DNA of 64,000 nt from Lampris incognitus (GCF_029633865.1 NC_079216.1:20119019-20183018); one strand, 5' to 3'. Positions 1 to 11,177 are shown, numbered from the stretch's first letter. Program-made: numbers and translations. Notes: a model not told the origin generated them from the letters alone.

Positions 1-55
1 TTTTCCCACCTGGATTCTGGGAAGACCCGCCCCTACTCTATCTCTGATTGGCTGA

Positions 56-87
56 CCCTATCCCTAACCCCACCCTAACCCTAACCA
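56..87. repeat. Short interstitial telomere-like CCCTAA tract
   Basis: About five imperfect CCCTAA units are seen. The vertebrate telomere repeat is TTAGGG/CCCTAA, but this tract is about 32 bp, degenerate and continuous with unique sequence on both sides, so it is not a chromosome end. Confidence 0.5.
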
Positions 88-189
88 ACCTAATCAACGG
101 AGGCAACGAGTACTAGCCAATCAGAGGCAGAGTTCCCGGAATGCAGGTCGGAAAAAAAAAAAAAGGCGCGTAGTACCAACAGTATCAAC

Positions 190-1249
190 ATGGCGAGTGC
201 TAGAGCGAGAACCACGCATTTCTGGACAGACGAGGAGACACTATGTTGTGTCAGTGTAATACCCCTGGAACAGGGGAAGAAATGAATACAGGACAGCTGC
301 TGGCTCTTCATCAACTGTATTAATGACCCAAAATACAAATTCCAACCTAAAACAATACTATTCAGTTACCGCGCCTGCAAATATAACACATACATTCAGA
401 CATGCACATAAGCATACATTCACACGCGTGCGCACAAGCGGCGGGAGCGAAGGCGCACACTGCGCATGTCTCGATCACGCGCCAACCTCATGCACTCAGC
501 ATGTATTCTGCACGAGCAGCAGCCACGGTCACGTGCTCATGTCATGCACACATCATGCACTCGGTGCCAGTAATATACACTTCCAAACACTGTGCTCAAC
601 AAAACACACCTCGACATAGTAATAACTACACACCGTCTTCTGAGAATATACCAAAGCCAACAAACAATCACCGCCGCTTCACATTGGTCACACACTCAAC
701 TCGCCTTGGCTCGCGGCCATGCCAGCTAGCTAACCCCTATGCTAGCGAGCCTACACTAACGAGCCAGCCCTGCACGCGCTCGACTCCGTTCCAAATTAAA
801 CATCCTTATTTGCGGTAAGCTAATGAATCCATAGTGGTCCATAACCATTTATACACTGATAATGAACTGTAATCATATAAACTTTTCACCCTTACCTGGA
901 ACCGGGGAAGAAATGAATACAGGACAGCTACTGGCTCTTCATCAACTGTATTATTGACGAGAGCCCCCAGCGCGCCCTCTAGTCACATCTCCTCAGACGT
1001 AAGCAATTGAAAACTGATTCAGTCCTAACTAATCGATTTCAGTGTGAACATAGTATTTCACCCGATTACATCAGCTGAAGGAGTTGACTATCCTAAAGTA
1101 CATGGCTGGAAGGAGAAAGCAGAATGGCGAACTATTTAAGAAAGTGGCGGAAAAGTTGGACGAAGCGGGATTTAAAAGAACCTCCGAGCAAATCCGTGTT
1201 CGGTGGAAACGCCTCAAACAGGCCTACTACAATGCTAAGATGCTAACTT
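190..1249 (+). pseudogene. Broken Myb/SANT-like DNA-binding protein (transposon accessory type)
   Basis: A start ATG at 190 in good context (caacATGg) opens a frame reading ..THFWTDEET, the first helix of a Myb/SANT-like (MSANTD) domain. That frame stops after the next ~20 codons. The rest of the domain reappears at about 1075-1242 in the same frame phase (LKELTILKYMAGRRKQNGEL, then ..RWKRLKQAYYNAKM). About 800 bp between the halves is either an intron or an insertion; it contains a 64-bp direct repeat. The 3' side is cut by a SINE at 1250. MSANTD proteins occur as host genes and as the second protein of Harbinger transposons. The decayed, repeat-riddled context favours a transposon origin, but that is inference and no matching transposase is in the window. 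Confidence 0.55.
264..958. repeat. 64-bp direct repeat flanking ~570 bp
   Basis: The 64 bases at 264-327 recur at 895-958 with three mismatches, both beginning cctggaac/cctggaacc and ending ttaatgac/ttattgac. The block between has no convincing coding frame. The pair lies exactly where the Myb/SANT-like frame is interrupted, so it may mark an inserted unit with terminal repeats or a tandem duplication of one arm. Confidence 0.6.
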
Positions 1250-1521
1250 TTTTTTTTACATTTTCCCTCTTTTTCTCCCCGATCGTATCTGGCCTATTAC
1301 CCCGCTCTTTTTGAGCCGTCCCGGACGCTGCTCCATCCCCTCTCTGCCGATCCGGGGGGTGCTAGTGCAGCGACCAGTACAAATACCCACATCCGACTTC
1401 CCACCCGCAGACACGGCCAGTTGTGTCTGTAGGGACGCCCGACCAAGCCGGAGGAAACACGGGGATTCGATCCCTTTGATCCCGTGTTGGTAGGCAACGG
1501 AATAGACCCGGACGCCGCAAA
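1250..1521 (-). mobile_element. tRNA-derived SINE, family A, copy 1
   Basis: In minus orientation this reads from the tRNA-like head (ggcgtccgggtctattccg, internal promoter partly lost) through the body with gacacaactggccgtgtctg to an A-rich end (poly-T at 1248-1258 on plus). An 11-bp TSD, gatgctaactt at 1239-1249 and gacgctaactt at 1522-1532, has one mismatch. Three more copies of this family are in the window. The element separates the Myb/SANT-like frame from its continuation. Confidence 0.85.
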
Positions 1522-1596
1522 GACGCTAACTTGTTTGTCGCTTGTTTGGTATGTGACGCAATAGGTCAACCGGAAGAAGGTCCGATAGCAACCAGC

Positions 1597-1783
1597 CGGG
1601 GCGTCCGGGTAGCGTAGCGGTCTGTTCCGTTGTCTACCAACACGGGATCTCCGGTTCAAATCCCTGCGTTACCTCTGGCTTGGTCGGGCGTCCCTGCAGA
1701 CACAACTGGTCGTATATGCGGGTAGGAAGGCCGGTGTGGGTGAGAGTGGGATAATTGGCTATGTACAATTGGGGAGGGAAAAA
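1597..1783 (+). mobile_element. tRNA-derived SINE, family A, copy 2 (internally deleted)
   Basis: The copy opens with a pol III A-box-like stretch (ggtagcgtagcggtctgttc) and a B-box-like ggttcaaatcc, then the family body, but lacks about 150 bp of the 3' body present in copies 3 and 4. The perfect 12-bp TSD atagcaaccagc (1585-1596, 1784-1795) fixes both ends. It is in opposite orientation to copy 1, only 75 bp away. Confidence 0.85.
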
Positions 1784-1838
1784 ATAGCAACCAGCTGAAA
1801 GGGGGCATATCGCCATCTACCGTACAGGGTCAGACATA

Positions 1839-2200
1839 CCATCCATCCATTATCTGAACCGCTTATCCTGCTCTCAGGGTCGCTGGGGCCTATTCATTGG
1901 GCGGCAGACGGGGCGGGGAGAAAAAGCGGCGGGGAGACACCCTGGACAGGACAGGCCACCTGTGATGAGGGCTGAGGCACACACACACACACCTAGGGAC
2001 AATTTACTAGTACGGCCAATTCACCTGACTTACATGTCTTTGGACTGTGGGAGGAAACCCACGCAGACACGGAGAGAACATGCAAACTCCACACAGAGGA
2101 CGACCCGGGACGACCCCCTCGGGTGGACTACCACGGGGCTCGAATCCAGGACCTTCTTGCTGTGAGGCGACCGCGCTAACCACTGTGCCACCGTGCACCC
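1839..2200 (-). mobile_element. tRNA-derived SINE, family B
   Basis: On the minus strand the head reads cggtggcacagtggttagcg (A box tggcacagtgg) followed by a B-box-like gattcgagccc, then the common fish body with ctacatgtctttggactgtg on plus, ending in a (TGGA)n tail (catccatccat on plus). A 12-bp TSD, gggtcagacata at 1827-1838 and gggtcggacata at 2201-2212, has one mismatch. Related 3' parts occur at 47,330-47,480 and 51,602-51,860. Confidence 0.8.
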
Positions 2201-2340
2201 GGGTCGGACATAACTCCGTCAATAAATCGGATTCTCCCCCGTTTCTTGTACACTGGGACAACGACAGTAGTCTAGTTACATGGCCTAATCGAGCTATAAC
2301 CGTAGCTCGACTTAACTGTGCATGTAAACGTATTGAGTGA

Positions 2341-2400
2341 CTGCTGGGATCCTGCGACCCTGAGAGCAGGTTAAGCGGTTTGGGTAATGGATGGATGGAT
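2341..2400 (+). repeat. Tail fragment of SINE family B, opposite orientation
   Basis: The segment ctgcgaccctgagagcaggt..taatggatggatgg matches the reverse complement of the 3' end of the family B SINE that begins at 1839. Only the last ~60 bp are present. The 2213-2340 spacer carries a palindrome-rich stretch (gagctataaccgtagctcga) that may be the end of a DNA transposon; I could not classify it. Confidence 0.55.
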
Positions 2401-2444
2401 ATGTTAGTATGACTGTTAGAAAATGACTGACACCAAAATTATCG

Positions 2445-2735
2445 CCATCTTAGAATGTTGTGATTGCAACCATTCCCAGATCTTATGTGAATAGTACACT
2501 TTGCCCTTGAAACTCTAGTTAATGGTCATGGCAATTTGCATATGAAACCAATCATCGTTTTCGGTCATTATGCCACTGTATTGTTTATAAGGGTGGGGAT
2601 ACCTGCAGTGAGTTGAGACTGAAGAGGTCAGATGAGTGGTGAAACGTTTCCCTCAATGAACATAGTGTCCAGATAAACTGATTCAACTTTATGTGATTTT
2701 CTTACCTGTATTATTGAGCATGCATTAAGATAGTT
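2445..2735 (+). mobile_element. Penelope-like element, 3' end (copy 1)
   Basis: This shares about 290 bp with 21,425-21,745 and with the 3' end of the coding copy at 57.2-58.7 kb. The shared landmarks are gattgcaaccattccc, gaaactctagttaatggtca, tataagggtggggatacctg and the final ccagataaactgattcaac. At 57-58 kb the sequence directly follows a GIY-YIG endonuclease frame, so this is the terminal part of a PLE. It is 5'-truncated and holds only the last codons and 3' UTR/terminal repeat. Confidence 0.75.
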
Positions 2736-2746
2736 TAAAGGGAAGT

Positions 2747-3388
2747 TGTTACGGGTTGTGCAGGATGACCCAGACGACCACACGGGAGGCGGGGGACTCT
2801 TAGTAACGTTTAATGAAAATTGACAATAGGGGGGAGAGAAATGCGGGATGTGTATGGTGCTCAGGTAGTTTGTGGGGTGTGTGAATATGCTATGTGTAGT
2901 GACAGGCGGTAATGTGTCTAGCTATATGTTCGTGTAAATGATCCTAAGTGTGTGTAAAATGTGAATGGGCCGTTGTGTAAGTGTGCGTGTACCAGCCAAA
3001 GTACCAAGTCCGAGGGCAAAAGGGGAATCGAGGAGCGGTCCGAGTTTAAAGTCTAAGTGGTAGTCCGAGGAGGTTGGTTGGCAGGCAGGCAGGCGAGCCG
3101 GCTATGCGCAACAGGTCAGAGGTATCCTATGGGAAGATCTGGCAATTAGTTTGAGAGAAAGTCAGGTTCTTGTAGGGGTAGAAGTGATTGTAGATGGGGC
3201 ACAGCTGAGGGAATGAGTGACCGGGGAAAGGCAGAGCCGTGCTGCCAGTCTGCCAGCAGATGGCATCAGTGGCGCCGTAGGGCGCGCCGTGCCCGTTGGG
3301 AGGTGCTGGGGACCTCAGGGTCTGAGTCCGGTGACTGGGAACGTTTTCGTCCCAGCAACTACAGAGGCAGTAAAGGGACTTCGTAACC
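2747..3388 (-). mobile_element. Possible solo LTR
   Basis: The block begins tgttacggg and ends cttcgtaacc, giving short inverted ends (gttacg/cgtaac) like an LTR. On the minus strand an A-rich, polyadenylation-like stretch (ttcattaaacg) lies near the far end. It has unique composition relative to its flanks and no coding frame. I see no clear TSD and no second LTR, so the solo-LTR reading is inference. Confidence 0.4.
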
Positions 3389-3529
3389 CTTCACATTCGA
3401 ACACAAACTGAAAAGGCGAGTTTGAAGGGTTTATGTCCTCACAAATATGTCGTTTACCTGTTGATTGTCAAATTATGAATTGTTAAAATTAGAACTTTTT
3501 AAATATTATTTTTTTAGAATATCTTGGGC

Positions 3530-3885
3530 CCTCTCTGCTAAGGTCCAAAAATTGGTCGGGAGCAGGCAGGGTCTAAAAACAAGGTAAGGTAGAACTAAAA
3601 AAAAACATGCAGCTCCAATAAAAAGGCAGGCAGAATGGCAAGAACAGTGCGAGAACAATGTGGCAGATGAGGTGGGGAAAAGGGCTGATATAAATACTGC
3701 AGGGAGGTGATCAATGAAATAAGGGACAGGTGGTGATGAACAGGGCAGTGTGCAAAGCTGGCATGAGCAAAACAAGATGTGGGCAGGACTATGAGCTGGA
3801 ACTGGAGTTGGTGATTGTGATTGTCGAGGTAGAGCTGAAGTTGGGCTGGTGTTCGCCACAGTCGTGACACTTGCGAGAGTCATCT
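3530..3885 (-). repeat. Unclassified block, possibly a decayed LTR
   Basis: It ends in ccacagtcgtgaca on plus, so on minus it starts tgtcacgac, resembling the tgtcacaac start of the Ty3/gypsy LTRs at 10.8 and 19.3 kb. It has A-rich stretches and no coding frame. The resemblance is limited to the terminus, so this is a weak call. Confidence 0.25.
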
Positions 3886-4071
3886 AGCCGCGAGTCAATG
3901 CATGTCTGCTTTTATCTTTGCTGCTAAGATGAGTGGCAAATGTAAATTTAAAAATGTTGATTATTAGTGTATGATATGCACTTTAAAGGTAAAGTTTCAC
4001 ATCCTTCCCATATTGCACTGGATAATATCACTGTAACCTCTCTTTTCATTACTCTGTGCAAGGCTCATCTT

Positions 4072-4072
<1 letters not shown>

Positions 4073-4137
<65 letters not shown>
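4073..4137. repeat. (AC)n microsatellite
   Basis: About 65 bp of uninterrupted AC dinucleotides. Apparent His-Thr or Val-Cys reading frames across it are artefacts of the repeat. Confidence 0.98.
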
Positions 4138-4139
<2 letters not shown>

Positions 4140-4475
4140 TATATTTGCATACACACATATGGATTCCCAAACAAGGGCACATGCATAGTCATATGTAAAA
4201 AAAAAAAACATCTCTGAACAACACAGTGGAGTGTGTGTCAAAGAGAGAAAGAGAGACTTCAAGAACATCATCATCTTTGTAAAAGATGCAGAAACTGCTT
4301 CCCTGAGAATTCTGAGCAAGCTGGTATCCTGGCAACAGAAAGGTGGGTGCCAGATAACTATAAATATCTTGTTGGTGTACGCATATGATTGGATGCGTGG
4401 ATTTGTGTGTCAGTTCACACACCATGTATTTGGCAGGCATGGACAGTAAAATAGTGGAGTATTTTGGGGGTCTAT

Positions 4476-4579
<104 letters not shown>

Positions 4580-4615
4580 CAGTCTGGTGTCTGACCACTA
4601 CCAGTGCTGATTTTG

Positions 4616-4850
4616 CAACAGTAGTAGAGAGATTTAACAGCAGTATCTAGAAATGTAACAGTAGTATCTAGAAATGTAACAGTAGTATCAGGAGATATAA
4701 CAGTAGTACCTAGAGATGTTACAGCAGTATCTAGAAATGTAACAGTAGTATCAGGAGATGTAACAGTAGTACCTAGAGATGTTACAGCAGTATCTAGAGA
4801 TGTAACAATAGTATCAGGAGATGTAACAGTAGTACCTAGAGATGTAACTG
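4616..4850. repeat. 21-bp minisatellite with 63-bp higher-order period
   Basis: A 21-bp unit of the form tagtatctagaaatgtaacag is repeated about 11 times. Three variants (tatctagaaatg, tatcaggagatg, acctagagatgt) alternate in order, giving a 63-bp higher-order period over the later units. No coding frame is meaningful here. Confidence 0.85.
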
Positions 4851-5298
4851 AAGACCTCTATCGCCTTGATGGAGTGGGCAATTAAGGGTTGAAAGAGGAT
4901 GAGATAAAGGAGAGAGGAATGATGAGAGAGAAAGAAAATGGACCATATAAGAGTGGATAGGATAGTGAAGGTAAAGAAAGGAGGCAAGGTGAGAGATAGA
5001 GGAAGAAATAGAAACAGGCTGAGAGAGAAAGTCATCAAATAAATGTCTAGTTAAGGATTAATGCAGGATATACAGAATGAAAGTTAATCTGTGTGTGTGT
5101 CTGTATGGGGTCTTTCTGATGCCCCTTTGTGTGAAGCTCAGTATTTAAGTATGAGTTTTTGGTGATATGTGTGGCAGGAAATCTTGCATCATCTTAGCTT
5201 TTCATGTCCATACTGCAGATTTATTAGGTGGTCAGATGGTGCAGTCCTGTGATTTTACCACAAGATGGGTTAGTTGTTCCATTTCTGAGACAGAGTTT

Positions 5299-5299
<1 letters not shown>
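4851..5299. other. Non-coding, purine-rich stretch
   Basis: I see no gene. The 4870-5040 part is rich in GAGAAAG-like purine runs; the remainder is unremarkable. Confidence 0.6.

Positions 5300-5358
<59 letters not shown>
5300..5358. repeat. (GT)n(GA)n microsatellite
   Basis: About 24 GT units run directly into a short GA tract. Confidence 0.97.
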
Positions 5359-5759
5359 GGAACATTAAAAGGGAGGAGGTGGAATACCATATTAAGCCCT
5401 CAAAAGGTGGAGTTGATTCAATGTCGGCAACTTTTTCTTTGATCTAATGCAAGAAAGTGAAGTAAAGCAAGAATTCAACATCAATCATCTTAGAGAGTAA
5501 AACAGTATATTAAGGTGAAGAGGAGGACATTTTTGTTTTCTGTAAAGTGTTTTGATTACAGTCCCATTCACTTATCATTATTATTATTTTTATTTGGTTT
5601 TGTCTTTGAGATACAGTTTAATAATAAATGGGTTATAGTTTTATTATACAGTTAATAAATATAGTGGAAAAATATGAGTCCACTTAAAAGCCATAAAATT
5701 GCAAAACATAAAATACAAAACTCTATTCTTCTAAGACATTGATCTGTCATGTTTTGGTT
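5359..5759. other. AT-rich unique DNA
   Basis: No gene, RNA or recognisable repeat is visible in this 400-bp stretch. Confidence 0.5.
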
Positions 5760-5773
5760 ACAGCTGCCTATTT

Positions 5774-8241
5774 TTTTTTTAAAAGTCTGTTTATTGGCAT
5801 TTACAATTTTAGTACAAGTCACATATTGAATAATTTAACACAATAAACCCATCACCTCCCCTAGCCCCCCCCCCCGACATTCCCAGATCCTCAAGGAGAA
5901 ATACAGATTAAAGAAATAATGAAATTACATACAACTAAATCGAAGACAAAAAAATCAAGAAAAATAAATAAACAGCATGGTTCATCTATACACACATACA
6001 CACAAACAAACACACAAAAAAAACCCAAACTCTAGGTTTACAGTCTATATTAGTTGGGCCGTTCCTGACTCGAGTCAAGAAGCATCCCAGTCTGTTATAC
6101 TGGTTAAAGTGTCAAAGTAAGTCAGAGAAGGCATCCAGACTTTCTTGAACTTGTCCCTGTTACCCCTTAAGGAAAATTTTATCTTTCCCAACTTGAGATG
6201 AAACATAATATCCCTGATCCATCTGACATGGGATGGGGGTCTTGAGCTCTTCCAATTTAAGAGTATTAGGTGCTGAACTAGTAATGTAGTAAAGGCCACC
6301 AATTTATACATGTTAGATGGCCAGTCACAGTCTTCTGGTCTCACAACAAGTATAGCAATTAAAGCAAGCGGATCAATAGTTGTACTAAAAATTTCGCTTA
6401 AGGATTTAAATACTGCCGACTAAAATGTATCTAGATCAGGGCATGTCCAGAACATATGCAACAAGGTAGCTGGTGCATGTTTACATCTGTCACAAGTGGG
6501 GTCGATGTTGGGGTAGATTTTGGCCAATTTAGCTTTGGTAAGGTGGACACAGTGAACAATCTTAAACCGAATAAGTCCAAATCTACTGCATGAAGAGGAA
6601 GAATGTACCTGATCCAAAACTGCATCCCAAAGATCATCAGGGAGAAGGGGTACCGAGATCCTGCTCCCAGAGGTTTCTAAGACTAGCCATTGGCTGAGGA
6701 TTTATGGTGGCTAGTTTATTATAGATCCTTGTGATGGCACCCTTGACAGTAGCCTCTGTGGCTAAAAGTGTATCGATTGATGTTGTCAGAGGTATCTCAA
6801 GGAAAGGATTGAAACCCTTCTGAACAAAATGCCTAATCTGTAAATAGCGGTAGAAGTGGGAATGGGGTAGGTTACAATTTTCTACCAATTGATTAAATGA
6901 AGCAAATATCCCATCAAAATATAATCCTTTATAAATCGAATTCCCTTCCCATGCCGTGCTCGAAAAGCCATATATAACTTGGCGTGGGTAAAGAGGTGGT
7001 TTGACATAATGGATGTCATTAAGGAGGCTTTTTGCAGACCAAATGTTTTCCTAACTTGAGTTCATATTTTGATTGTATGAGCTGTAACCGGATTTATGTG
7101 TGGTGTTCCAATTACCATTGGTAATGGGGAAGTGACTAAGGAATGAATGGGAATGAATAGCTCGCTTGAGCACACACTCAGGTGTGTAAGCGAGCTGCTT
7201 TGAACATGACAACCTTCTGGATATTACTAGTCCAATAGTAGTAAAGAAGATTGGGCATAGCCATTCCTCCCAGTGCTCTGGGACTTTGTAGGAAGTCCTT
7301 ATGTATCCGGGGCTGTCTTCCATCCCAGATAAAGTTAGAAAACATCCTATCAAGAAAGCTAAACTGTTTTTTCAAAATGAATATAGAAATGTTCTGAAAA
7401 AGATACAGGAACTTAGGGACAATATTCATTTTAAGCAAGCTGATGCACCCAGCCATTGATAATGGTAATGTGCACCAGCGCTCCATATCTTTTTTGCATT
7501 TGTCAGTTAAAGGGGAGAAGCTTAGTTTGTGTAAAAGCTAAAAGGAGTGAGGAACCGTAATCCCCGAATATTTGAAATTTGAGGTCACTCTCCTGAAGGG
7601 GAACATACAAGCAGGGATACCAAGGGCCGTAGGGTTCAAAGGGAAAACTTCACTTTTTTGCAGGTTCAACTTGTATCCGGAGAGATTCCCAAATTGTTCC
7701 AGCTTAGCTAGGATAGAGGGAAGAGATGTTGCAGGGTTGGTGATATATAAGAGAAGGTCATCAGCATATAATGACACCTTGTGTACCTCACTACCTCGAA
7801 TTATCCCTTCAAAGGAGCCACACTGTCATAAGGAAGCCACAAGTGGCTCGATCACGAAATCAAAAAGCAACGGGGGGAGTGGACAACCCCGCCTTGTTCC
7901 CCTATACAAAGGGAAATACCTTGATTGTACCTCATTAGTTCGAACCGATGCTACGGGGTCGTTATATAATAATTTAACCCAAGAAATAAAGTTGGGTCCA
8001 AAGCCGAATTTTGAAAGTGCGTCGAAAAGGAAACCCCATTCCACCCAATCAAAAGCCTTCTCCACGTCTAAGGCAACTACAACTTCAGGGGAAACAGATT
8101 TCGACTGGGTGTACGTTATATCAAAAAGCCTACGAGTATTATCGAAGGAGTGCCTACCCTGAATAAATCCTGATTGATCGGGTGAAATAAGGGCTGGGAG
8201 AACCCCTTCAAGGCGCTTAGCTAAACATTTTGCAAGAATTT
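5774..8241 (-). mobile_element. L1-clade LINE, 5'-truncated
   Basis: A minus-strand non-LTR retrotransposon remnant. In reading order the fragments are: the RT palm near 7826-8065 (EKAFDWVEWGFLFDALSKFG), the catalytic box at about 7760 (SLYADDLLLYI), the RT thumb and connection at 7178-7486 (FLYLFQNI.., FSNFIWDGRQPRIHKDF), and the C-terminal Zn-knuckle-like CDRCKHAPATLLHMFWTCP near 6430-6500, then ..ILLNWKSSRPPS. The 3' end is a T-run on plus at 5771-5780. A 14-bp TSD, acagctgcctattt (5760-5773) and acggctgcctattt (8242-8255), has one mismatch. The endonuclease part is missing, as expected of target-primed insertion with 5' truncation. Several frameshifts make it inactive. Confidence 0.92.
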
Positions 8242-8255
8242 ACGGCTGCCTATTT

Positions 8256-8827
8256 GTTGCAACTGTAGGAAATAGCATGTTGTTCTGCATTGATTGGTAG
8301 ATAATACTTTTATGCATGTAATGATGTTGAATCTTCTTTTGTTCAATCTGCAGGCTTCACATAAATGATGAAATATAACTTGGAATTAAAACTGGCTGAT
8401 AATTTGACCTGCATCTTTCCTGACTTAGCATCAACAGGGATGGGCAACTTTGATGACAGAGGGCCACAAAAATTGTATCCTCACTATCAGAGGGCCAGAT
8501 TGTGACCGTGTAATTCCATCAGTCGGATACTGTAACTCCATCCTTCAATTAACCAATTATAGCTACTAATTGAATGAAAGGAATAAAATATATACCGGTA
8601 ATCAAAGTTTATTATACCAATATTCCTATTTAATGAGCTTAACACAGGAACAAAACGTCCACATTCCTGAGTTATATACCATTATTTCAGTGCAATGGGG
8701 TCTCAAAAATCATCATTCAGTAATGTTCATATTTGTAGTGCATTTCTACTCTGCCCTCCCATTCCATGACATGTTTCAAATAAACATGCATTTAGCTCAA
8801 AATGGTAAATGGACTGCATTTAATATA
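8256..8827. other. Non-coding spacer
   Basis: No gene is seen. Two nearly identical phrases (cagagggcca at about 8458 and 8490) hint at an old repeat that I cannot classify. Confidence 0.45.
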
Positions 8828-10414
8828 CAGTGGCTTGCAAAAGTATTCATACCCCTTGAACCTTTCCACATTTTGTCAAGTTTCAACCACAAACATAAAT
8901 ATATTTTATTGGAATTTTATGTGAAAGACCAACACAAAGTGGCACACAATTATGAAGTACAAAGAAAATTATACATGATTTTAAAAAAATTTTACAAATA
9001 AAAAGCTGAAAAGTGCGATGTGCAAAAGTATTCAGCCCCCCTGAGTCAATAATTTGTGGAACCGCCTTTTGCTGCAATTACAGCTGCAAGTCTTTTGGGG
9101 TATGTCTCTACCAGCTTTGCACATCTAGAGTCTGAAGTTTTTGCCCATTCTTCTTTGCAAAATAGCTCAAGCTCAGTCAGATTGGAGAGTGTTTGTGAAC
9201 GGCAGTTTTCAGATCTTGCCACAGATTCTCAATTGGATTTAGGTCTGGACTTTGACTGGGCCATTCTAACACATGAATATGTTTTGTTTTAAACCATTCC
9301 ATTGTAGCCCTGGCTTTATGTTTAGGGTCGTTGTCCTGCTGGAAGGTGAACCTCCGCCCCAGTCTCAAGTCTTTTGCAGACTCCAACAGGTTTTCTTCCA
9401 AGATTGCCCTGTATTTGGCTCCATCCATCTTCCCATCAACTCTGACCATCTTCCCTGTCCCTGCTGAAGAGAGGCACCCCCAGAGCATGATGCTGCCACC
9501 ACCATGTTTGACAGTGGGGATGGTGTGTTCAGAGTGATGTGCAATGTTAGTTTTCCGCCACACAGAGTTTGGCATTTAGGCCAAAAAGTTCAATTTTGGT
9601 CTCATCTGACCAGAGCACCTTCTTCCACATGGTTGCTGTGTCCCCCACATGGCTTCTGGCAAACAGGACTTCTTATGGTTTTCTTTTAATGGCTTTCTTC
9701 TTGCCACTCTTCCATAAAGGCCAGATTTGTGCAGCGCACGACCAATAGTTGTCCCGTGGACAGATTCCCCCACCTGAGCTGTGGATCTCTGCAGTTCGTC
9801 CAGAGTCACCATGGGCCTCTTGGCTGCATCTCTGATCAGTGCTCTCCTTGTTCGGCCTATAAGTTTAGGTGGACGGCCATGTCTTGGTAGGTTTGCAGTT
9901 GTGCCATACTCTTTCCATTTCCGGATGATGGATTGAACAGTGCTCCGTGAGATGTTCAAAGCTTGGGAAGTCTTTTTATAGCTTAACCCTGCTTTAAACT
10001 TCTCCACAACTTTATCCCTGACCTGTCTGGTGTGTTCCTTGGACTTTATGATGCTGTTTGCTCCCCAATATTCTTTTAACAAACCTCTGAGGCCGTCACA
10101 GAACCGCTGTATTCGTACTGAGATTAGATTACACACAGGTTGAGTCTATTTAGGCATTAGGTCAACATTCGATCATTCAGCAATCATCAGGCAACTGGTT
10201 GTACTCAGAGAAAAGGGGGCTGAATACTTTTGCACACCACTTTTGTTTTATTTGTAAAAAAAAAAAAATTAAAATCATGTATAATTTTCTTTGTACTTCA
10301 CAATTGTGTGCCACTTAGTGTTGGTCTTTTGCAAAATTCCAATAAATGCTTATGGTCGTAACGTGACAAAATGTGGAAAAGTTCAAGGGGTATGAATACT
10401 TTTGCAAGCCACTG
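8828..10414 (-). mobile_element. Tc1-like DNA transposon with ~200-bp inverted repeats
   Basis: Both ends are cagtggcttgcaaaagtatt.. in inverted orientation, and the terminal inverted repeats can be followed for about 200 bp (to ..aaaagtattcagcccccct). TA target duplications flank the element at 8826-8827 and 10,415-10,416. The transposase gene lies on the minus strand between them. The complete ends mean it could still be mobilised in trans if a compatible transposase exists; its own gene is broken. Confidence 0.95.
9177..10136 (-). pseudogene. Tc1-like transposase (frameshifted)
   Basis: The first half (10,136 down to about 9,660) has the paired-type helix-turn-helix DNA-binding region of Tc1 transposases (RDKVVEKFKAGLSYKKTSQA, then RSTVQSIIRKWKEYGT) and the linker motif PRHGRPPK. 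The catalytic half (about 9,660 to 9,177, other frame) shows [25 protein letters not shown] and [11 protein letters not shown]. The spacing between the second Asp and the Glu is 34 residues, the DD34E signature. The break is near 9,660-9,680, after KENHKKSC. The first Asp motif (VLWSDET-like) is readable only in the shifted frame. The enzyme would cut and paste the element at TA dinucleotides; this copy cannot encode it in one frame. Confidence 0.92.
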
Positions 10415-10416
10415 TA

Positions 10417-10801
10417 GTGCTTTTCTAGTCTACCTACCACTCAAAGCACTTTTTTTTTTTTTTACAATGTGTGCCTCACATTCACCCAATCAAATACCGA
10501 TGAAGCAATTCAAACTAACAGGTGGATCAGTATTAAGTTCTGCCTTAAAACTGTCAATGTATTACCATCAACCTACATAATAAAGGCTCAATGCAGTAGG
10601 TTACAGACATTGCAAAGCATTTCGACAGTTAAGTCGTTAGTAAATTCAACAATTAACTGTCTCTCTTCCTCCACACCCCACTGGCCAAGGACTGCTCATA
10701 CCTACAAGTAAGGAGCCCCCTCCCCCACATTGACTTAGAAATTCACACGAGGTAAGGAGTTTTTCCCATGGCAGCATGTACAGACTTTGGAAATAGTTCT
10801 T
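10417..10801. other. Non-coding spacer
   Basis: No gene seen. A T-run at 10,450-10,464 is the only obvious feature. It ends at the TSD (aatat, 10,802-10,806) of the gypsy element. Confidence 0.5.
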
Positions 10802-10806
10802 AATAT

Positions 10807-11150
10807 TGTCACGTATCTGGAAAAACCCAAAAGCAGACGGGACAACAAGGAAAAAAAAATCTTTATTGAAATGGCAGATCCCAGGAGTTGGCTCAGTGGC
10901 AGGGAGAAATCCTGAAGAGCCAAAAAAAAAAATAAATGCAAAAACTATGAACAGAGAATGCAGGCTAGGACTGGGGGGTACAATAACCTTTAGGCAACAA
11001 ACCATGAATAGCAACGTTCCAGCGAAGACTGGTCCACAGTGGAGGCTTCTTAAAGGTGATTGCCAGCAGGTGTTGATTGAAACCATGGACAGGTGTGCCA
11101 CTGAAGGAGGGGGAGGAGTGAGCAGGTGCCAAGGGAGAGGGGTTGTGACA
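10807..11150 (-). repeat. 3' LTR of the old gypsy element
   Basis: It aligns with 18,961-19,366, with the same starts and ends (tgtcacgtatctgg.. to ..ggttgtgaca on plus) but about 60 bp shorter through deletions. The C-run at 11,153-11,166 just inside is the polypurine tract in element orientation. Confidence 0.9.
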
Positions 11151-11177
11151 GTACCCCCCCCCCCTCCGAGGGGCACC

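Noticed and set aside
56..87. Telomere end
   Set aside because: The CCCTAA-like tract is short, degenerate and internal.
402..818. 138-codon plus-strand frame
   Set aside because: His/Thr/Ser-rich with no domain, overlapping frames of equal quality, and it lies within the repeat-flanked block.
1597..2200. Real tRNA genes
   Set aside because: The A and B box sequences belong to SINE heads with TSDs and A-rich or TGGA tails. The cloverleaf is incomplete.
7572..8162. 196-codon plus-strand frame
   Set aside because: It is antisense to the L1 RT, whose motifs are clear on the minus strand.
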